A DNA stretch of 64,000 nt from Enterococcus_G camelliae (GCF_042685105.1 NZ_JBHUMO010000043.1:30784-94783), one strand, 5' to 3'. Counted from the first letter of the stretch, positions 27,274-36,691 are shown. Numbers and translations are program-made. The notes: generated by a model from the letters alone, not told the origin.

Positions 27274-28554
27274 CTAGCTATTGATTTTTTGAATTACAAG
27301 AAACATGATAAATTTTAGCTTAATCCAGTATTTTATCATATTTGTCTTTATTTTGTTGAATTCAAAATTGTAACTAACCATGCTTTGCCTTTTTTCAAAT
27401 ATTCCATCTGTTAATAAATCAATTTTTTCTACTTGTTTTAAAATATTTTGATACATCGCCCTTGAAGTGTAAATTTCATTTGCAATCTCCGAATAATCTA
27501 GAGCCCTTTTTTTATATTCAAAAAAGTGATCAATAGTTTGAGTAATAATTTCAATCAAATTATCTTGAACGCCTAACTTATATACACTACCTTTATGAAA
27601 AATTTCATATGCTGTCATAAATCCATCATTATCAGAAATAATAACCGGAATACCATTTAATAAACACTCTACATAGACTAGTCCAAATGTTTCATTTGCA
27701 GAAGTCAGCACACAAATGTCACTATCTTCAACCTCTGTCCAAGGATTCTCTTTAATTCCAAGAAAAAAAACATTATGAATGTTATTTCCCTTTATATAGT
27801 CTTGACACTCTCTAAGGTATACTGGATCATTATCTCCAATAAATTTCAACTTCATAGATGGATATCGATTTTGAATCTTTCTGAATGCCTTTATTAACTC
27901 TAATTGGTTTTTTCTCCTTGTGATTTTACCAATGGAAAAAAGAGCATTTGGTTTATTTCCACCCTCAATATTTAACAATTTTGAATCAGAATTTAACTCA
28001 ACATATGGATAAAAACAATCAACTTGTTTATCCAAAAATAATTTGTTTAGCTCCTTATTAAGTTTCCCCCCCACAGAAAAAATTTTTTGTGATAAGCGAG
28101 TTATTTCAGGAATATATTGCTTGTAATAGGCAAATTCATTTTCAGGATATTCATGTATTAACCAAAAATGGGGTACCATTAGTTTTTTTGCTGCATATGC
28201 CCCCAAAAATACGTTAGCTGTGTTTGAAATCACTAAATCAACTTTTTCATCAATCATAATTTGCAACAGTTCTCTATAATTTGACTCATAGTAAAAATTG
28301 ATATCTTTTTGTGATACCCCTTTTGTAACTGGTGCGTTAGGCCACCACCATTTTAAAACATCCATCCGTATAGTTTTAATATTTGCTTTAGTCATTTTTT
28401 TTTCATAATTACGTTGACTATGTCTATAAGATTTTGGAAAAACATTTATTACATTATGTCCATCCTCAACTAATTGTCTCATCAAAAAGAAAATTGAGAC
28501 TTCAGCACCATTTTCTAACGTTCCAGTCGGGGAAATAAATAAGATTGTTTTCAT
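27274..28554 (-). CDS. Glycosyltransferase family 4
   Basis: Cytoplasmic GT-B enzyme of 426 residues. The N-terminal domain starts ILFISPTGTLENGAEVSIFFLMRQL; the C-terminal domain has FSIGKITRRKNQLELIKAFRKI and the GT4 E-x7-E motif in SANETFGLVYVECLLNGIPVI. It likely adds a sugar to the growing polymer; the donor and linkage cannot be read. Its ATG overlaps the stop of the RgpF fusion gene by four bases (ATGA), so translation is coupled. Confidence 0.85.
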   Translation of the reverse strand: MKTILFISPTGTLENGAEVSIFFLMRQLVEDGHNVINVFPKSYRHSQRNYEKKMTKANIKTIRMDVLKWWWPNAPVTKGVSQKDINFYYESNYRELLQIMIDEKVDLVISNTANVFLGAYAAKKLMVPHFWLIHEYPENEFAYYKQYIPEITRLSQKIFSVGGKLNKELNKLFLDKQVDCFYPYVELNSDSKLLNIEGGNKPNALFSIGKITRRKNQLELIKAFRKIQNRYPSMKLKFIGDNDPVYLRECQDYIKGNNIHNVFFLGIKENPWTEVEDSDICVLTSANETFGLVYVECLLNGIPVIISDNDGFMTAYEIFHKGSVYKLGVQDNLIEIITQTIDHFFEYKKRALDYSEIANEIYTSRAMYQNILKQVEKIDLLTDGIFEKRQSMVSYNFEFNKIKTNMIKYWIKLKFIMFLVIQKINS

Positions 28555-30614
28555 CTTTTGAACTCCCTTGCGATAAATCGTGTCAATTCATCTTCGTGTC
28601 TTGTTGTTTGGCATTCATTTTTTACGTATTGATAAGCTGCTTGTCCAATTTTTTTTCGATATTCAGGGAAATCTATTAGTTTTTTTAATTGAGTGGTCCA
28701 ATCTTTTTGCACCAGAATACCTGTTTCTCCAGATTGGATCATTTCTCTGAAAGCACCGATATCACTTGCAACTGTTGCCACTTTTAGGAGGGATGCTTCT
28801 ATCCACTTAATTTCCGATTTACATTCATTAAAAATAGTCTCCACTAAAGGTGCTAAATTAATATCAATGCCTTTTATAAATTCAGGTAATTTTTGCCACG
28901 GCACAAAATCATGAATTTCAATGCGGTCGCGATAATTATTCAATTGCTCAGGAATATCCAGGTATCCTACAATCACTAATTTTATTTCCGAGTACGACTC
29001 GAAAAGTTCGACTAAACTATCTACAATTAATAAAAAATTTTCGTTATGCGTAATAGAGCCAGAAAAGTAGCCTAAGATAATTTCTCTTGGATGTTCTTTT
29101 CCCGACAAAACAGATTCAGAGGTGACTATTAAATCATGGCTTGCTAGATTTCTATTAATAAAAACAGGCTTTTGAAAGGACTGCATCGTCTCTTTTAATT
29201 TTTTAGTACTGACAATAATTCCATCGGTTAAAAGAAGCATGCTTCGATAAGAAGAAACTGTTTTATCATATTTACTTTTCTCAAAAAGAGACAAAGATTG
29301 TACATAAGATAACTGATTAGTATATTCAGTATCAATAATCAAATCATCCAATTCGTACAAAACGGGAACCCCCATTATTTTTGCTCGATCACAAAGTTCC
29401 TCTAAAAAAGGTGTTTTTATCGCCCTATAAATAATAATTATAAAACAGTTTACACAAGATTCAATGTTACATTCCATAAGTGAATTGACTATTACCTTAT
29501 ATCCTAAAGTTTCTAACTGTTCTTTTTTATTTTGAACACGATATCTATTTAACTGTGGAATAGAGTCATTTGTTCCATCAATAATAACAATATGCTTTTT
29601 ATCTAAAAATGATGTACGATAAACCTCATCAATTAACTTTACAGGGTAGTTAGTGGAATGATTAACAAATTCTACTAACTTTTTAAATCGAAAGTCCTGT
29701 TTCTCCCCCATCCATTTCAGATACAACTCACTCATTTGCTTAATAGCGGTCGTTTTTATGAAAGGGACATTATCTTTTTTAACAAGTATAAGAGGATGCT
29801 TAAACATTGCAGTATCTTCTGAACATCTGGAATAGGAACTACTACGAAAACCTCTATCTTCAAAATATTTTGTAAATCTTGTCTCGTGAAATGCTATGGC
29901 TTCATTCCTTGTAGTAGTTTTCATTAATGTGTTCCAATATTCTTCGAAACATGGATCTTTTAATAAAGTGTGGTTAATTGCTAAAAAATAAGTTTGCAAA
30001 TGAACTGGAATATAACCATAGATATTTTTTTTTGTAAAATCCCATTGTTTTTCCCCATATGCAATACCCCAAAAGTCTACTCTTCTTTGTTTCATCGTAT
30101 CCAACATTGGTTGAATGGGAAACAGTGGACCAATCAATGTATCATTAACTAAAAACAAAGTTTCATAAGTGGCTAAGATGTTAAAACTAATTTTCTCCAT
30201 CGCATATTTAAAAGCGGCAACATCATATCCAACATTTCTTCTTACATAAACAATTCCATATCTCTTTAGTATTTTTATTTCTTCATCTTGAAGTTGCCCG
30301 TTAACAACAATGAAAATTTGATCAAATGAGCGTACTATTTGATCTAAAAAATATTGTTTATATCGGTGCAACTTTCCATCCTGTGCATAAATAACATAGA
30401 TTAAACATGTTTGATTCCCAATCGATTTTTTTTGAGGATTCATTTTTTTTTTTGCTCGATTGTACCAATGCTTAAAAGAATATCGAGGGGCAAGTTTTAA
30501 TTTTATTTTTCCTCTAAGATTCTCTATGCGGTTTTTTAATAAATTAGGATGTTGTATTAATTGTTTTTTGTAGTAAATCCCCATTGAAATAAATAAATCA
30601 AATTTTTTTAACAT
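28551..30614 (-). CDS. RgpF-like rhamnan synthesis protein fused to a GT-B glycosyltransferase
   Basis: Two-domain protein of 687 residues. Residues about 65-325 match the rhamnan synthesis protein F family: LIYVIYAQDGKLHRYKQYFL, RRNVGYDVAAFKYAME, YETLFLVNDTLIGPL and a DFWGIAYG segment. Residues about 350-685 form a GT-B fold with LGYFSGSITHNENFLLIVDSL and a C-terminal PLVETIFNECKSEIKWIEASLLKVATVAS block. RgpF proteins are needed for side-chain addition or chain growth in streptococcal rhamnose polymers. It starts after the ABC ATPase gene and a short terminator-like hairpin; Shine-Dalgarno spacing is long (12 bases). Confidence 0.83.
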   Translation of the reverse strand: MLKKFDLFISMGIYYKKQLIQHPNLLKNRIENLRGKIKLKLAPRYSFKHWYNRAKKKMNPQKKSIGNQTCLIYVIYAQDGKLHRYKQYFLDQIVRSFDQIFIVVNGQLQDEEIKILKRYGIVYVRRNVGYDVAAFKYAMEKISFNILATYETLFLVNDTLIGPLFPIQPMLDTMKQRRVDFWGIAYGEKQWDFTKKNIYGYIPVHLQTYFLAINHTLLKDPCFEEYWNTLMKTTTRNEAIAFHETRFTKYFEDRGFRSSSYSRCSEDTAMFKHPLILVKKDNVPFIKTTAIKQMSELYLKWMGEKQDFRFKKLVEFVNHSTNYPVKLIDEVYRTSFLDKKHIVIIDGTNDSIPQLNRYRVQNKKEQLETLGYKVIVNSLMECNIESCVNCFIIIIYRAIKTPFLEELCDRAKIMGVPVLYELDDLIIDTEYTNQLSYVQSLSLFEKSKYDKTVSSYRSMLLLTDGIIVSTKKLKETMQSFQKPVFINRNLASHDLIVTSESVLSGKEHPREIILGYFSGSITHNENFLLIVDSLVELFESYSEIKLVIVGYLDIPEQLNNYRDRIEIHDFVPWQKLPEFIKGIDINLAPLVETIFNECKSEIKWIEASLLKVATVASDIGAFREMIQSGETGILVQKDWTTQLKKLIDFPEYRKKIGQAAYQYVKNECQTTRHEDELTRFIAREFKR

Positions 30615-30637
30615 ATCACATCTTTACTCCTTTTAAA

Positions 30638-30668
30638 AATAAAGACTCCTAAAATAGGAGTCTTTATT
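30638..30668 (-). terminator. Terminator-like hairpin after the ABC ATPase gene
   Basis: AATAAAGACTCCTA (30638-30651) pairs perfectly with 30655-30668 and T-rich bases follow on the minus strand. It overlaps the last codons of the ATPase gene. Inside the operon it would act as a partial terminator that lowers downstream expression. Confidence 0.7.
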
Positions 30669-31923
30669 CACTATACCACAAACCATTTCTCCTCAGAATC
30701 CCACTGCTTGAAATCCGTTCGCTCTTTTGCATGTTATTTTTAGGTGGAACAATTACAACAGGTGAATTTTCACTATTTGAAAATAATAGTGGCTCATCAT
30801 CTTCTCCACGCACCGCTACATTTAATTTCAATTTACACTGATTGATTTCCGACAAATGGCATGAATAACGGAAATAATGACTTCCCATCCCCGATGTTTT
30901 ATAATTATAGGAATTATCGTTATACATCCATACATTTCTATCAATGTCAGTCAATGAGAACGCTAAATAGGTTTCTATATCCTTATCTAAGTCGTAAGTC
31001 ACTTCAAATTCAACTAGTTTTTCATCATTTAGCAATACATCAGAAAGCAGGTTGACTTGGAGATTTTTTACCGGCACGACTTGCTCATCCTTATTATCCA
31101 AATCAACTACTTCTTCATCAATTTCAATTTGCCCGTTTTCACTTTGGGTAGCTTGTTCAATAACCGTAGCGGAACCTTTAGCCGTAACATTTTTCAATGA
31201 GTATTCATTAGCAACTTCATCTGGTGATCCAATAATCTTTATCTTCCCTTGATCAATCATTACTGCTTTATTACAATACTTTCGAACAGCTTCCATAGAA
31301 TGAGTAACTAGAATTATTGTCTTGTCAGCTTTTTTTGCTTCCATAAAGTAATCATTGCACTTTCTTTGAAATGCTTCATCACCTACTGCAAGTACTTCAT
31401 CTAAGACTAAAATATCACTTTTAGCTTGAATTGCGACCGAAAAAGCCAGTCTTACTTGCATACCACTTGAATAGTTTTTTAATTTTTGATTCATAAAATC
31501 ATGTAACTCAGCAAAATCCACGATATCTTGATACATATTATCAATCTCTTTAACAGAGAATCCTAACAAAGCTCCATTTAAATAGACATTTTCTTTGCCT
31601 GTTAATTCATTATTAAATCCAACACCCAATTCAATAAACGATACTAATTTGCCATTTATTTCAACATTTCCAGCTTCAGGTGTATAAATTTGAGAAATTA
31701 TTTTTAAAAGAGTTGATTTTCCACTACCATTTCTACCAACAATCCCAAAAAAATCGCCTTTATTGACTTCAAATGAAAGATCTCTTAAAACTTTTTGTTC
31801 TCTATACCCTTTTACACCTTTAAAATAATTGACAATCGTCCGTTTTAAACTTGTCGTTGATTCAACTGGCAAATGAAACGATTTACTCACATGGTTCACT
31901 TTTACTGCAATTTGATTTTTCAT
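30664..31923 (-). CDS. Polysaccharide ABC exporter, ATPase with Wzt-like C-terminal domain
   Basis: Nucleotide-binding subunit of 419 residues. The ATPase domain (about 20-245) has Walker A GRNGSGKST, signature YSSGMQVRLAFSVA, and Walker B ILVLDEVLAVGDEAF, typical of TagH/RfbE/Wzt exporters. Residues about 265-419 form a beta-rich extension (NLQVNLLSDVLLNDEKLVEFEVTYDL) like the Wzt C-terminal carbohydrate-recognition domain. Such a domain suggests that export depends on a specific end-modification of the polymer. Its start overlaps the permease stop (TAATG). Confidence 0.9.
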   Translation of the reverse strand: MKNQIAVKVNHVSKSFHLPVESTTSLKRTIVNYFKGVKGYREQKVLRDLSFEVNKGDFFGIVGRNGSGKSTLLKIISQIYTPEAGNVEINGKLVSFIELGVGFNNELTGKENVYLNGALLGFSVKEIDNMYQDIVDFAELHDFMNQKLKNYSSGMQVRLAFSVAIQAKSDILVLDEVLAVGDEAFQRKCNDYFMEAKKADKTIILVTHSMEAVRKYCNKAVMIDQGKIKIIGSPDEVANEYSLKNVTAKGSATVIEQATQSENGQIEIDEEVVDLDNKDEQVVPVKNLQVNLLSDVLLNDEKLVEFEVTYDLDKDIETYLAFSLTDIDRNVWMYNDNSYNYKTSGMGSHYFRYSCHLSEINQCKLKLNVAVRGEDDEPLLFSNSENSPVVIVPPKNNMQKSERISSSGILRRNGLWYSE

Positions 31924-32720
31924 TATATCGTCTCCGCAAATTTTTTCGAATGTTTATTAAAATATAAAAAACCCACAAATAAAATAAGGAATGGTAAAAA
32001 ATAGGGAATAAGCGCAATTGGCTTAGTATTTATAATTTCCATAGTAGTAATATTCACTGGACTAGTTAACAAATGACGCATATCTTGTACGATTTGAGCC
32101 ATTGGGCTGAGCATCATTAACTTTGCATAAAATGGACTTTGATTGATTACTAAACTTAAAGGATAGATAATTGGGGTCATATACATACCGATTTGTAATA
32201 TCACTTCCCAAATCGGACCAATATCCCTAAATTTCACGTATATAGTTGCTAAAATAAATGCAACACCTAATGAAAAAGCATACAGTTCAATTAATAAAAG
32301 TGGGGTCACAAAAGCATATTTTGAAATATCTACTCCATTTATCAAACTAAAAATGAACACAATGACCAAATTAATTAGCAGATTTATGAAAGCATTAATA
32401 GAGACTGCAATTACCACAATATGAGTAGGAAAACTTAATTTTCTTAATAAATCGCCCTTCGAAACAATAGACATCATACCCAAGTTTGTTGTTTCTGTAA
32501 AAAATTGCCATAATACCATTCCCAATAACATCGCAACTGCAAAATGTGGTACATCTGCGCCGAATTTTAGGAATCGTATAAAGACAATGTACATCACAGC
32601 GAACAACATTAAGGGTTTTAAGACTGACCACAAATAGCCTATCGCACTCCCTTGATAGCGCAATTTAAAATCGGTCTTTACCAATTCGTTTAATAATATT
32701 CTATTCTTTTTTTCAAACAC
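31923..32720 (-). CDS. Polysaccharide ABC exporter, permease (Wzm/TagG-like)
   Basis: ABC-2-type permease of 265 residues with six membrane segments. FKLRYQGSAIGYLWSVLKPLMLF near the N-terminus and VILQIGMYMTPIIYPLSLV plus LSPMAQIVQDMRHLLTSP near the C-terminus are typical of O-antigen and teichoic-acid export permeases. It should carry the lipid-linked polymer across the membrane with the ATPase encoded next. The start is GTG (32718-32720), nine bases after AAGGGG. A good promoter lies about 40-70 bases upstream. Confidence 0.9.
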   Translation of the reverse strand: MFEKKNRILLNELVKTDFKLRYQGSAIGYLWSVLKPLMLFAVMYIVFIRFLKFGADVPHFAVAMLLGMVLWQFFTETTNLGMMSIVSKGDLLRKLSFPTHIVVIAVSINAFINLLINLVIVFIFSLINGVDISKYAFVTPLLLIELYAFSLGVAFILATIYVKFRDIGPIWEVILQIGMYMTPIIYPLSLVINQSPFYAKLMMLSPMAQIVQDMRHLLTSPVNITTMEIINTKPIALIPYFLPFLILFVGFLYFNKHSKKFAETI

Positions 32721-32758
32721 AAGTCTTAACCCCTTATTTTTTAATTACAATCAAAAGT

Positions 32759-32787
32759 AGTATACATGAAATTGCAAAATTCAACAA
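32759..32787 (-). promoter_or_regulatory. Promoter of the ABC exporter unit
   Basis: Minus-strand TTGTTG (32782-32787), 17-base spacer, TATACT (32759-32764), about 40 bases before the permease start. It follows the terminator of the triple-GT2 gene, so the exporter genes can be expressed separately. Confidence 0.65.
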
Positions 32788-32806
32788 TTACATCTTGTAT
32801 TTTATC

Positions 32807-32849
32807 AATAAAACCGACTTACTTCATCATGAATTAAGCCGGTTTTATT
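32807..32849 (-). terminator. Terminator after the triple-GT2 gene
   Basis: AATAAAACCG (32807-32816) pairs with CGGTTTTATT (32840-32849), extended inward by CTTA/TAAG with one bulge. The T-tract on the minus strand is short, so termination may be partial. Confidence 0.65.
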
Positions 32850-32854
32850 ATTTC

Positions 32855-35581
32855 TTATACTTTCGTTTTTAAGGTAGAAAAAGGATTAGAATTCAAATCA
32901 AAATTTGGATTATATGCGGGGTCATTCTCTAATATTTCTCGGTGCCTTCTCTTCATTCTTTCTATTTCACCTTTAAATCGTTCTTGTTTTTCGGGTGTGT
33001 CCTCATACCCTCTTGATTTTGACTCAAAATGGTAAAGTTCTGCCTTATGCGCCCAGACATTTCTTTTTCCTAACTCATAAATTCTGATACATAAATCAAC
33101 ATCATTAAAAGCAACTTCAAACGTTTCGTCAAATCCGTTAACTTGTTCAAAAATATTTTTGCGAACCATTAAACAAGCCGCAGTGACAGCCGTGTAATTA
33201 TAATCAGTATAAAGTCTGCTAAAATAACCTGGTTGTTCCTTTGTCGCATTTAAAAATGCGTGACCAGCAACTCCACCTACTCCCAAAACAACACCACCAT
33301 GTTGGATTGTATCATCAAAATACCATAATTTAGCACCAACACAACCATATTCTGGATATTGTGCAAAACCTAGCATCTCTTGAATCCAGGTTTTTGTAAT
33401 TACGCTTGTATCATTATTCAGAAACAATAAAAATTTACCTGAAGCTTCTTGTGCAGCTAAGTTATTGATTTTTGAATAATTAAAAGGAATATCAATAACT
33501 ACGCAACTAAACCTTTCACCTAATCGTTTCTTATACAAATCATATAAGTCATTCATTTTAGGGTCATCACTGCCATTATCGGCTAGAATAATTTCGTAAT
33601 TTTTGTAACTAGACTTCTCAATGATAGAATCTATACATTTTTTTACATCGTCATATCCATTTTTTGTTGGTATAATGATGCTAACTAGAGGATGATCAAT
33701 AATTTTATAGCTTATATCATATAACCCTGGATATTTTCCTAAAGAAACGCTTGCTTCTCTCTTTCTTCTTTTTAAAGCATCGCTAATAGCTAATAAACCT
33801 CGTTCACTTGCATAATCTTTCTCACTCATCTCAAGTGCTGTTGATCCTTGAATAGCACGCCAATGATACAACACTTTAGGAATATGATAAATTGTATCTC
33901 TTTGTACTCTCTCTACATATCTTAAAACAAAGTCATGATCTTGCGCTCCTTCGTATCCTTTTCTGAAACCACCAATTTCTCTACTTATGTCTGTCCGATA
34001 AACACCTAAATGAGAAATATAATTTTGATTCAGCAATAAGTCAGGAGACCATTGCGGTTTGAAATGTGGGTCAAAACGTTCGCCGTTTTCATCAATTTTA
34101 TCTTCATCACTATAAATGAGAGTAGCTGAAGGATGATCGTTAATAATCTTGACAACTTCAAATAGTGCATTGGAAGCCAATTCATCATCATTATCTATTA
34201 ATGCTATAAATTCACCTTGTGCTAATTTTAAAGCTGAGTTTGTTGCCTCAGAAATATGACCATTTTTTTCTCTAAAAATCACTTTAATTCTATCTGATTT
34301 TTCCGATAAAATTTTCAAAGTTTCAATCGTTTCCTGATTAGTAGATGCATCATCTCCAATACAAATCTCCCAATTTGTATATGACTGGTTTTCAATTGAT
34401 TGGATGCATTTGATTAACCATTTTTTCTCAACATTGTATACAGGAATTAGTATAGATATCAACGGATTCAAATCAAATGATTTTCTACTATCAGTTTCTT
34501 TTGATTCAACTTCAGCAATCCATCTTTTGTAGTTAGTTTCTTTCAAATCAGAATTGCTTTTAAAAGAAGACTTAAAATGTTTTAAAATAAAATCTTTTCC
34601 TCTTCTTAAGGGAAACGTTAGCATTCGTCCAAATTTCCAACTGCTCGAATGAACAATACTCATGTACAATGCATCCAAATTTTTATACTCTTCTTTTAAA
34701 TCCGCAAGTTGTTGCATCAACGAATCATTCTCATTATTTAAAGAATCAACCAATCTTGTTTTTTTCGTTAACTCGTCTTTATTAAATTCAATTTTTTGTT
34801 TTTGTATGACATTTAACTTCTTTTCATGCAAAAATTGGCTAGCTAAATCCTTATACCACTGACTTACCATTAAAGTTGCTGTATTTTTATGTTCAGGGTA
34901 TTTTGATAGGACATAAATATAAGTATCGAACCAACTTACTCTTTTTTTTATACTTTCGCCACGATTTCCTATAGAGTTAGGTAAAATACGATAATTTATA
35001 TATAAGTTTTTAACTTTTACAGCCCTAGCACCGTCCATAATTAAACTTAAAAAAAAGTCATAATCTTGCATAAATTTTCTATTTAAATACATATCAAAGC
35101 GATGATTTTTCAAAATAGATACTCTAAATAAAGAACACGTATCAATATAATTTACTGTTAAAAGTCTATCAATTGAGAACTCAGGAACCTCATTTATTAT
35201 TTCACCTGTCATAGCACTTGATAGGGAACAATAAGCTATGTCAGCTTCGCTATTACCCAACGTGCTAAGAGATAAAGAAATATGATTTGGCTCTAAATAA
35301 TTATCGCTATCAACCAGTAATATGAACTGCCCAGTCGCTAAATCAAGGCCTTTATTTCTCGAGAAACAAGCACCAAAATTTTCTTGATTTATAAATAACG
35401 TATCCTTATATGGATTTTTTTTCAATGTTGATTCTATAACTTCTGCCGAGTTGTCTGTTGAACCATCATTTATTATTATTAACTGTATATTTTGATAGGA
35501 TTGGTTATAGATACTCTCTAGACACTGCTTTATGTATTCTTCATGGTTATAGCAGGTTACTATAACTGAAACTTTATCCAT
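32855..35581 (-). CDS. Large glycosyltransferase with three GT2 domains
   Basis: Protein of about 908 residues. Domain 1 (about 1-230) begins VSVIVTCYNHEEYIKQCLESIY and has LLVDSDNYLEP; a coiled-coil follows near 275-320. Domain 2 (about 380-600) has SILIPVYNVEKKWLIKCIQSI and ALIDNDDELASNALF. Domain 3 (about 640-890) has SIIIPTKNGYDDVKKCIDSI and LFLNNDTSVI. Domains 2 and 3 resemble the tandem GT2 proteins found in rhamnopolysaccharide loci. The start at 35579-35581 follows GAGG; the frame extension to 35680 would run through the promoter and was rejected. It is the first gene after a strong promoter. Confidence 0.88.
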   Translation of the reverse strand: MDKVSVIVTCYNHEEYIKQCLESIYNQSYQNIQLIIINDGSTDNSAEVIESTLKKNPYKDTLFINQENFGACFSRNKGLDLATGQFILLVDSDNYLEPNHISLSLSTLGNSEADIAYCSLSSAMTGEIINEVPEFSIDRLLTVNYIDTCSLFRVSILKNHRFDMYLNRKFMQDYDFFLSLIMDGARAVKVKNLYINYRILPNSIGNRGESIKKRVSWFDTYIYVLSKYPEHKNTATLMVSQWYKDLASQFLHEKKLNVIQKQKIEFNKDELTKKTRLVDSLNNENDSLMQQLADLKEEYKNLDALYMSIVHSSSWKFGRMLTFPLRRGKDFILKHFKSSFKSNSDLKETNYKRWIAEVESKETDSRKSFDLNPLISILIPVYNVEKKWLIKCIQSIENQSYTNWEICIGDDASTNQETIETLKILSEKSDRIKVIFREKNGHISEATNSALKLAQGEFIALIDNDDELASNALFEVVKIINDHPSATLIYSDEDKIDENGERFDPHFKPQWSPDLLLNQNYISHLGVYRTDISREIGGFRKGYEGAQDHDFVLRYVERVQRDTIYHIPKVLYHWRAIQGSTALEMSEKDYASERGLLAISDALKRRKREASVSLGKYPGLYDISYKIIDHPLVSIIIPTKNGYDDVKKCIDSIIEKSSYKNYEIILADNGSDDPKMNDLYDLYKKRLGERFSCVVIDIPFNYSKINNLAAQEASGKFLLFLNNDTSVITKTWIQEMLGFAQYPEYGCVGAKLWYFDDTIQHGGVVLGVGGVAGHAFLNATKEQPGYFSRLYTDYNYTAVTAACLMVRKNIFEQVNGFDETFEVAFNDVDLCIRIYELGKRNVWAHKAELYHFESKSRGYEDTPEKQERFKGEIERMKRRHREILENDPAYNPNFDLNSNPFSTLKTKV

Positions 35582-35651
35582 AAATTGAAAACCTCTTCCT
35601 TTGTTATTCATCATGCATGATTCATATAATATAATACTTGAATACATAATG

Positions 35652-35680
35652 AGTATAAAGTTTGTTTTCAGTGCGGTCAA
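35652..35680 (-). promoter_or_regulatory. Strong promoter of the polysaccharide unit
   Basis: Minus-strand TTGACC (35675-35680), exactly 17 bases, TATACT (35652-35657), about 70 bases before the triple-GT2 start codon. It lies back to back with the plus-strand promoter at 35688-35716. Confidence 0.8.
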
Positions 35681-35691
35681 ATTTAATTTGA
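35677..35691. promoter_or_regulatory. Palindrome across both divergent -35 boxes
   Basis: A 15-base perfect inverted repeat (TCAAATT, central T, AATTTGA) covers most of the minus-strand -35 element and the start of the plus-strand one. A bound regulator could control both directions; this role is inferred. Confidence 0.45.
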
Positions 35692-35716
35692 TTCATTCTG
35701 GAGAATCAAGTAGAAT
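35688..35716 (+). promoter_or_regulatory. Promoter of the flippase-like gene
   Basis: TTGATT (35688-35693), 17-base spacer, TAGAAT (35711-35716), about 34 bases ahead of the ATG at 35750. Confidence 0.65.
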
Positions 35717-35749
35717 TGGTATCGATACTGAATAGGAAAGTTGGTAAAT

Positions 35750-36691
35750 ATGAAAATCGAGAAAAAGAATCTACTCAAATATTTGGGCAATATAGTGACC
35801 GTTCTTGCAATTATTTTTGTGTTCAAGCAATTGTTTTCAAATGGATTGGATTATCACAGTATTTTTAAGAGCAAGAATATCCTTCCTGTTGTTATTATCG
35901 TAATCGTACAAGCAATCATTGTCGCAACAAATACGTATCCCTGGAAAAAAATTGTTGAAATCTTATCAAATAAAAAATTACCATATAAAGAAACTGTTAC
36001 AATTTATGTGAAATCAAACTTAATGAAATATGTTCCAGGAAATGTTTTTCAATATGTAGGTAGAAATGAATTAGCTATGAATCAAAATATATCACACTTA
36101 AAAGTTGCCACTGCTACTATTATAGACGTAGCAATGACTGTTTTATCAGCAATGGCTATTTCCTTAGTATTTTTGTATGATTATATTTGGAAATTCATGT
36201 CTACCTTCACAAATATATGGTTTTTGTTGATACTCTTTATTTTTTTTGTATTAGTATTATACGTTTTAATTGTTATTTTCAAAAAAAATATTCTACAATT
36301 TCTTTCGAACAATCAAGATATATTTAAAAAAAAGAACATCCATGTTTTAATTAAGTGTTTTTTTTATTACGTATTTGTTATGCTAATTTCAAGTTTAATG
36401 TACATGCTTGTTTTCACTTTTATACTAGATCAGCATGTGACAACTACCCTTTTCTTTAAATTATTTTCAGCTTATACCCTATCTTGGCTTGTTGGTTTCA
36501 TAACTCCCGGAGCACCAGCCGGTATAGGTATTAAAGAAGCTGTTATGGTAGGTGTCACAGGTGGATTAGTGAATCAATCAACTATTGCTTTATCTATGAT
36601 TGTATTACGTGTTTTAGCAACTTTTTCAGATGTTCTTGCTTTTCTAATTGTTATATTATTATCTTCAAAAAAGAAACAGGTGGCTAAATGA
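35750..36691 (+). CDS. Flippase-like membrane protein (LPG_synthase_TM / UPF0104 family)
   Basis: Membrane protein of 313 residues with about eight hydrophobic segments. MKYVPGNVFQYVGRNELA and the C-terminal FITPGAPAGIGIKEAVMVGV are the two signatures of the lysylphosphatidylglycerol synthetase transmembrane family, whose members flip or transfer lipid-linked groups. There is no C-terminal aminoacyl-transfer domain, so it is not a full MprF. A TTG three codons upstream was rejected because AGGAAAG is nine bases from the ATG at 35750. It overlaps the next gene by four bases. Handling of a lipid-linked sugar is the likely role. Confidence 0.8.
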   Translation: MKIEKKNLLKYLGNIVTVLAIIFVFKQLFSNGLDYHSIFKSKNILPVVIIVIVQAIIVATNTYPWKKIVEILSNKKLPYKETVTIYVKSNLMKYVPGNVFQYVGRNELAMNQNISHLKVATATIIDVAMTVLSAMAISLVFLYDYIWKFMSTFTNIWFLLILFIFFVLVLYVLIVIFKKNILQFLSNNQDIFKKKNIHVLIKCFFYYVFVMLISSLMYMLVFTFILDQHVTTTLFFKLFSAYTLSWLVGFITPGAPAGIGIKEAVMVGVTGGLVNQSTIALSMIVLRVLATFSDVLAFLIVILLSSKKKQVAK

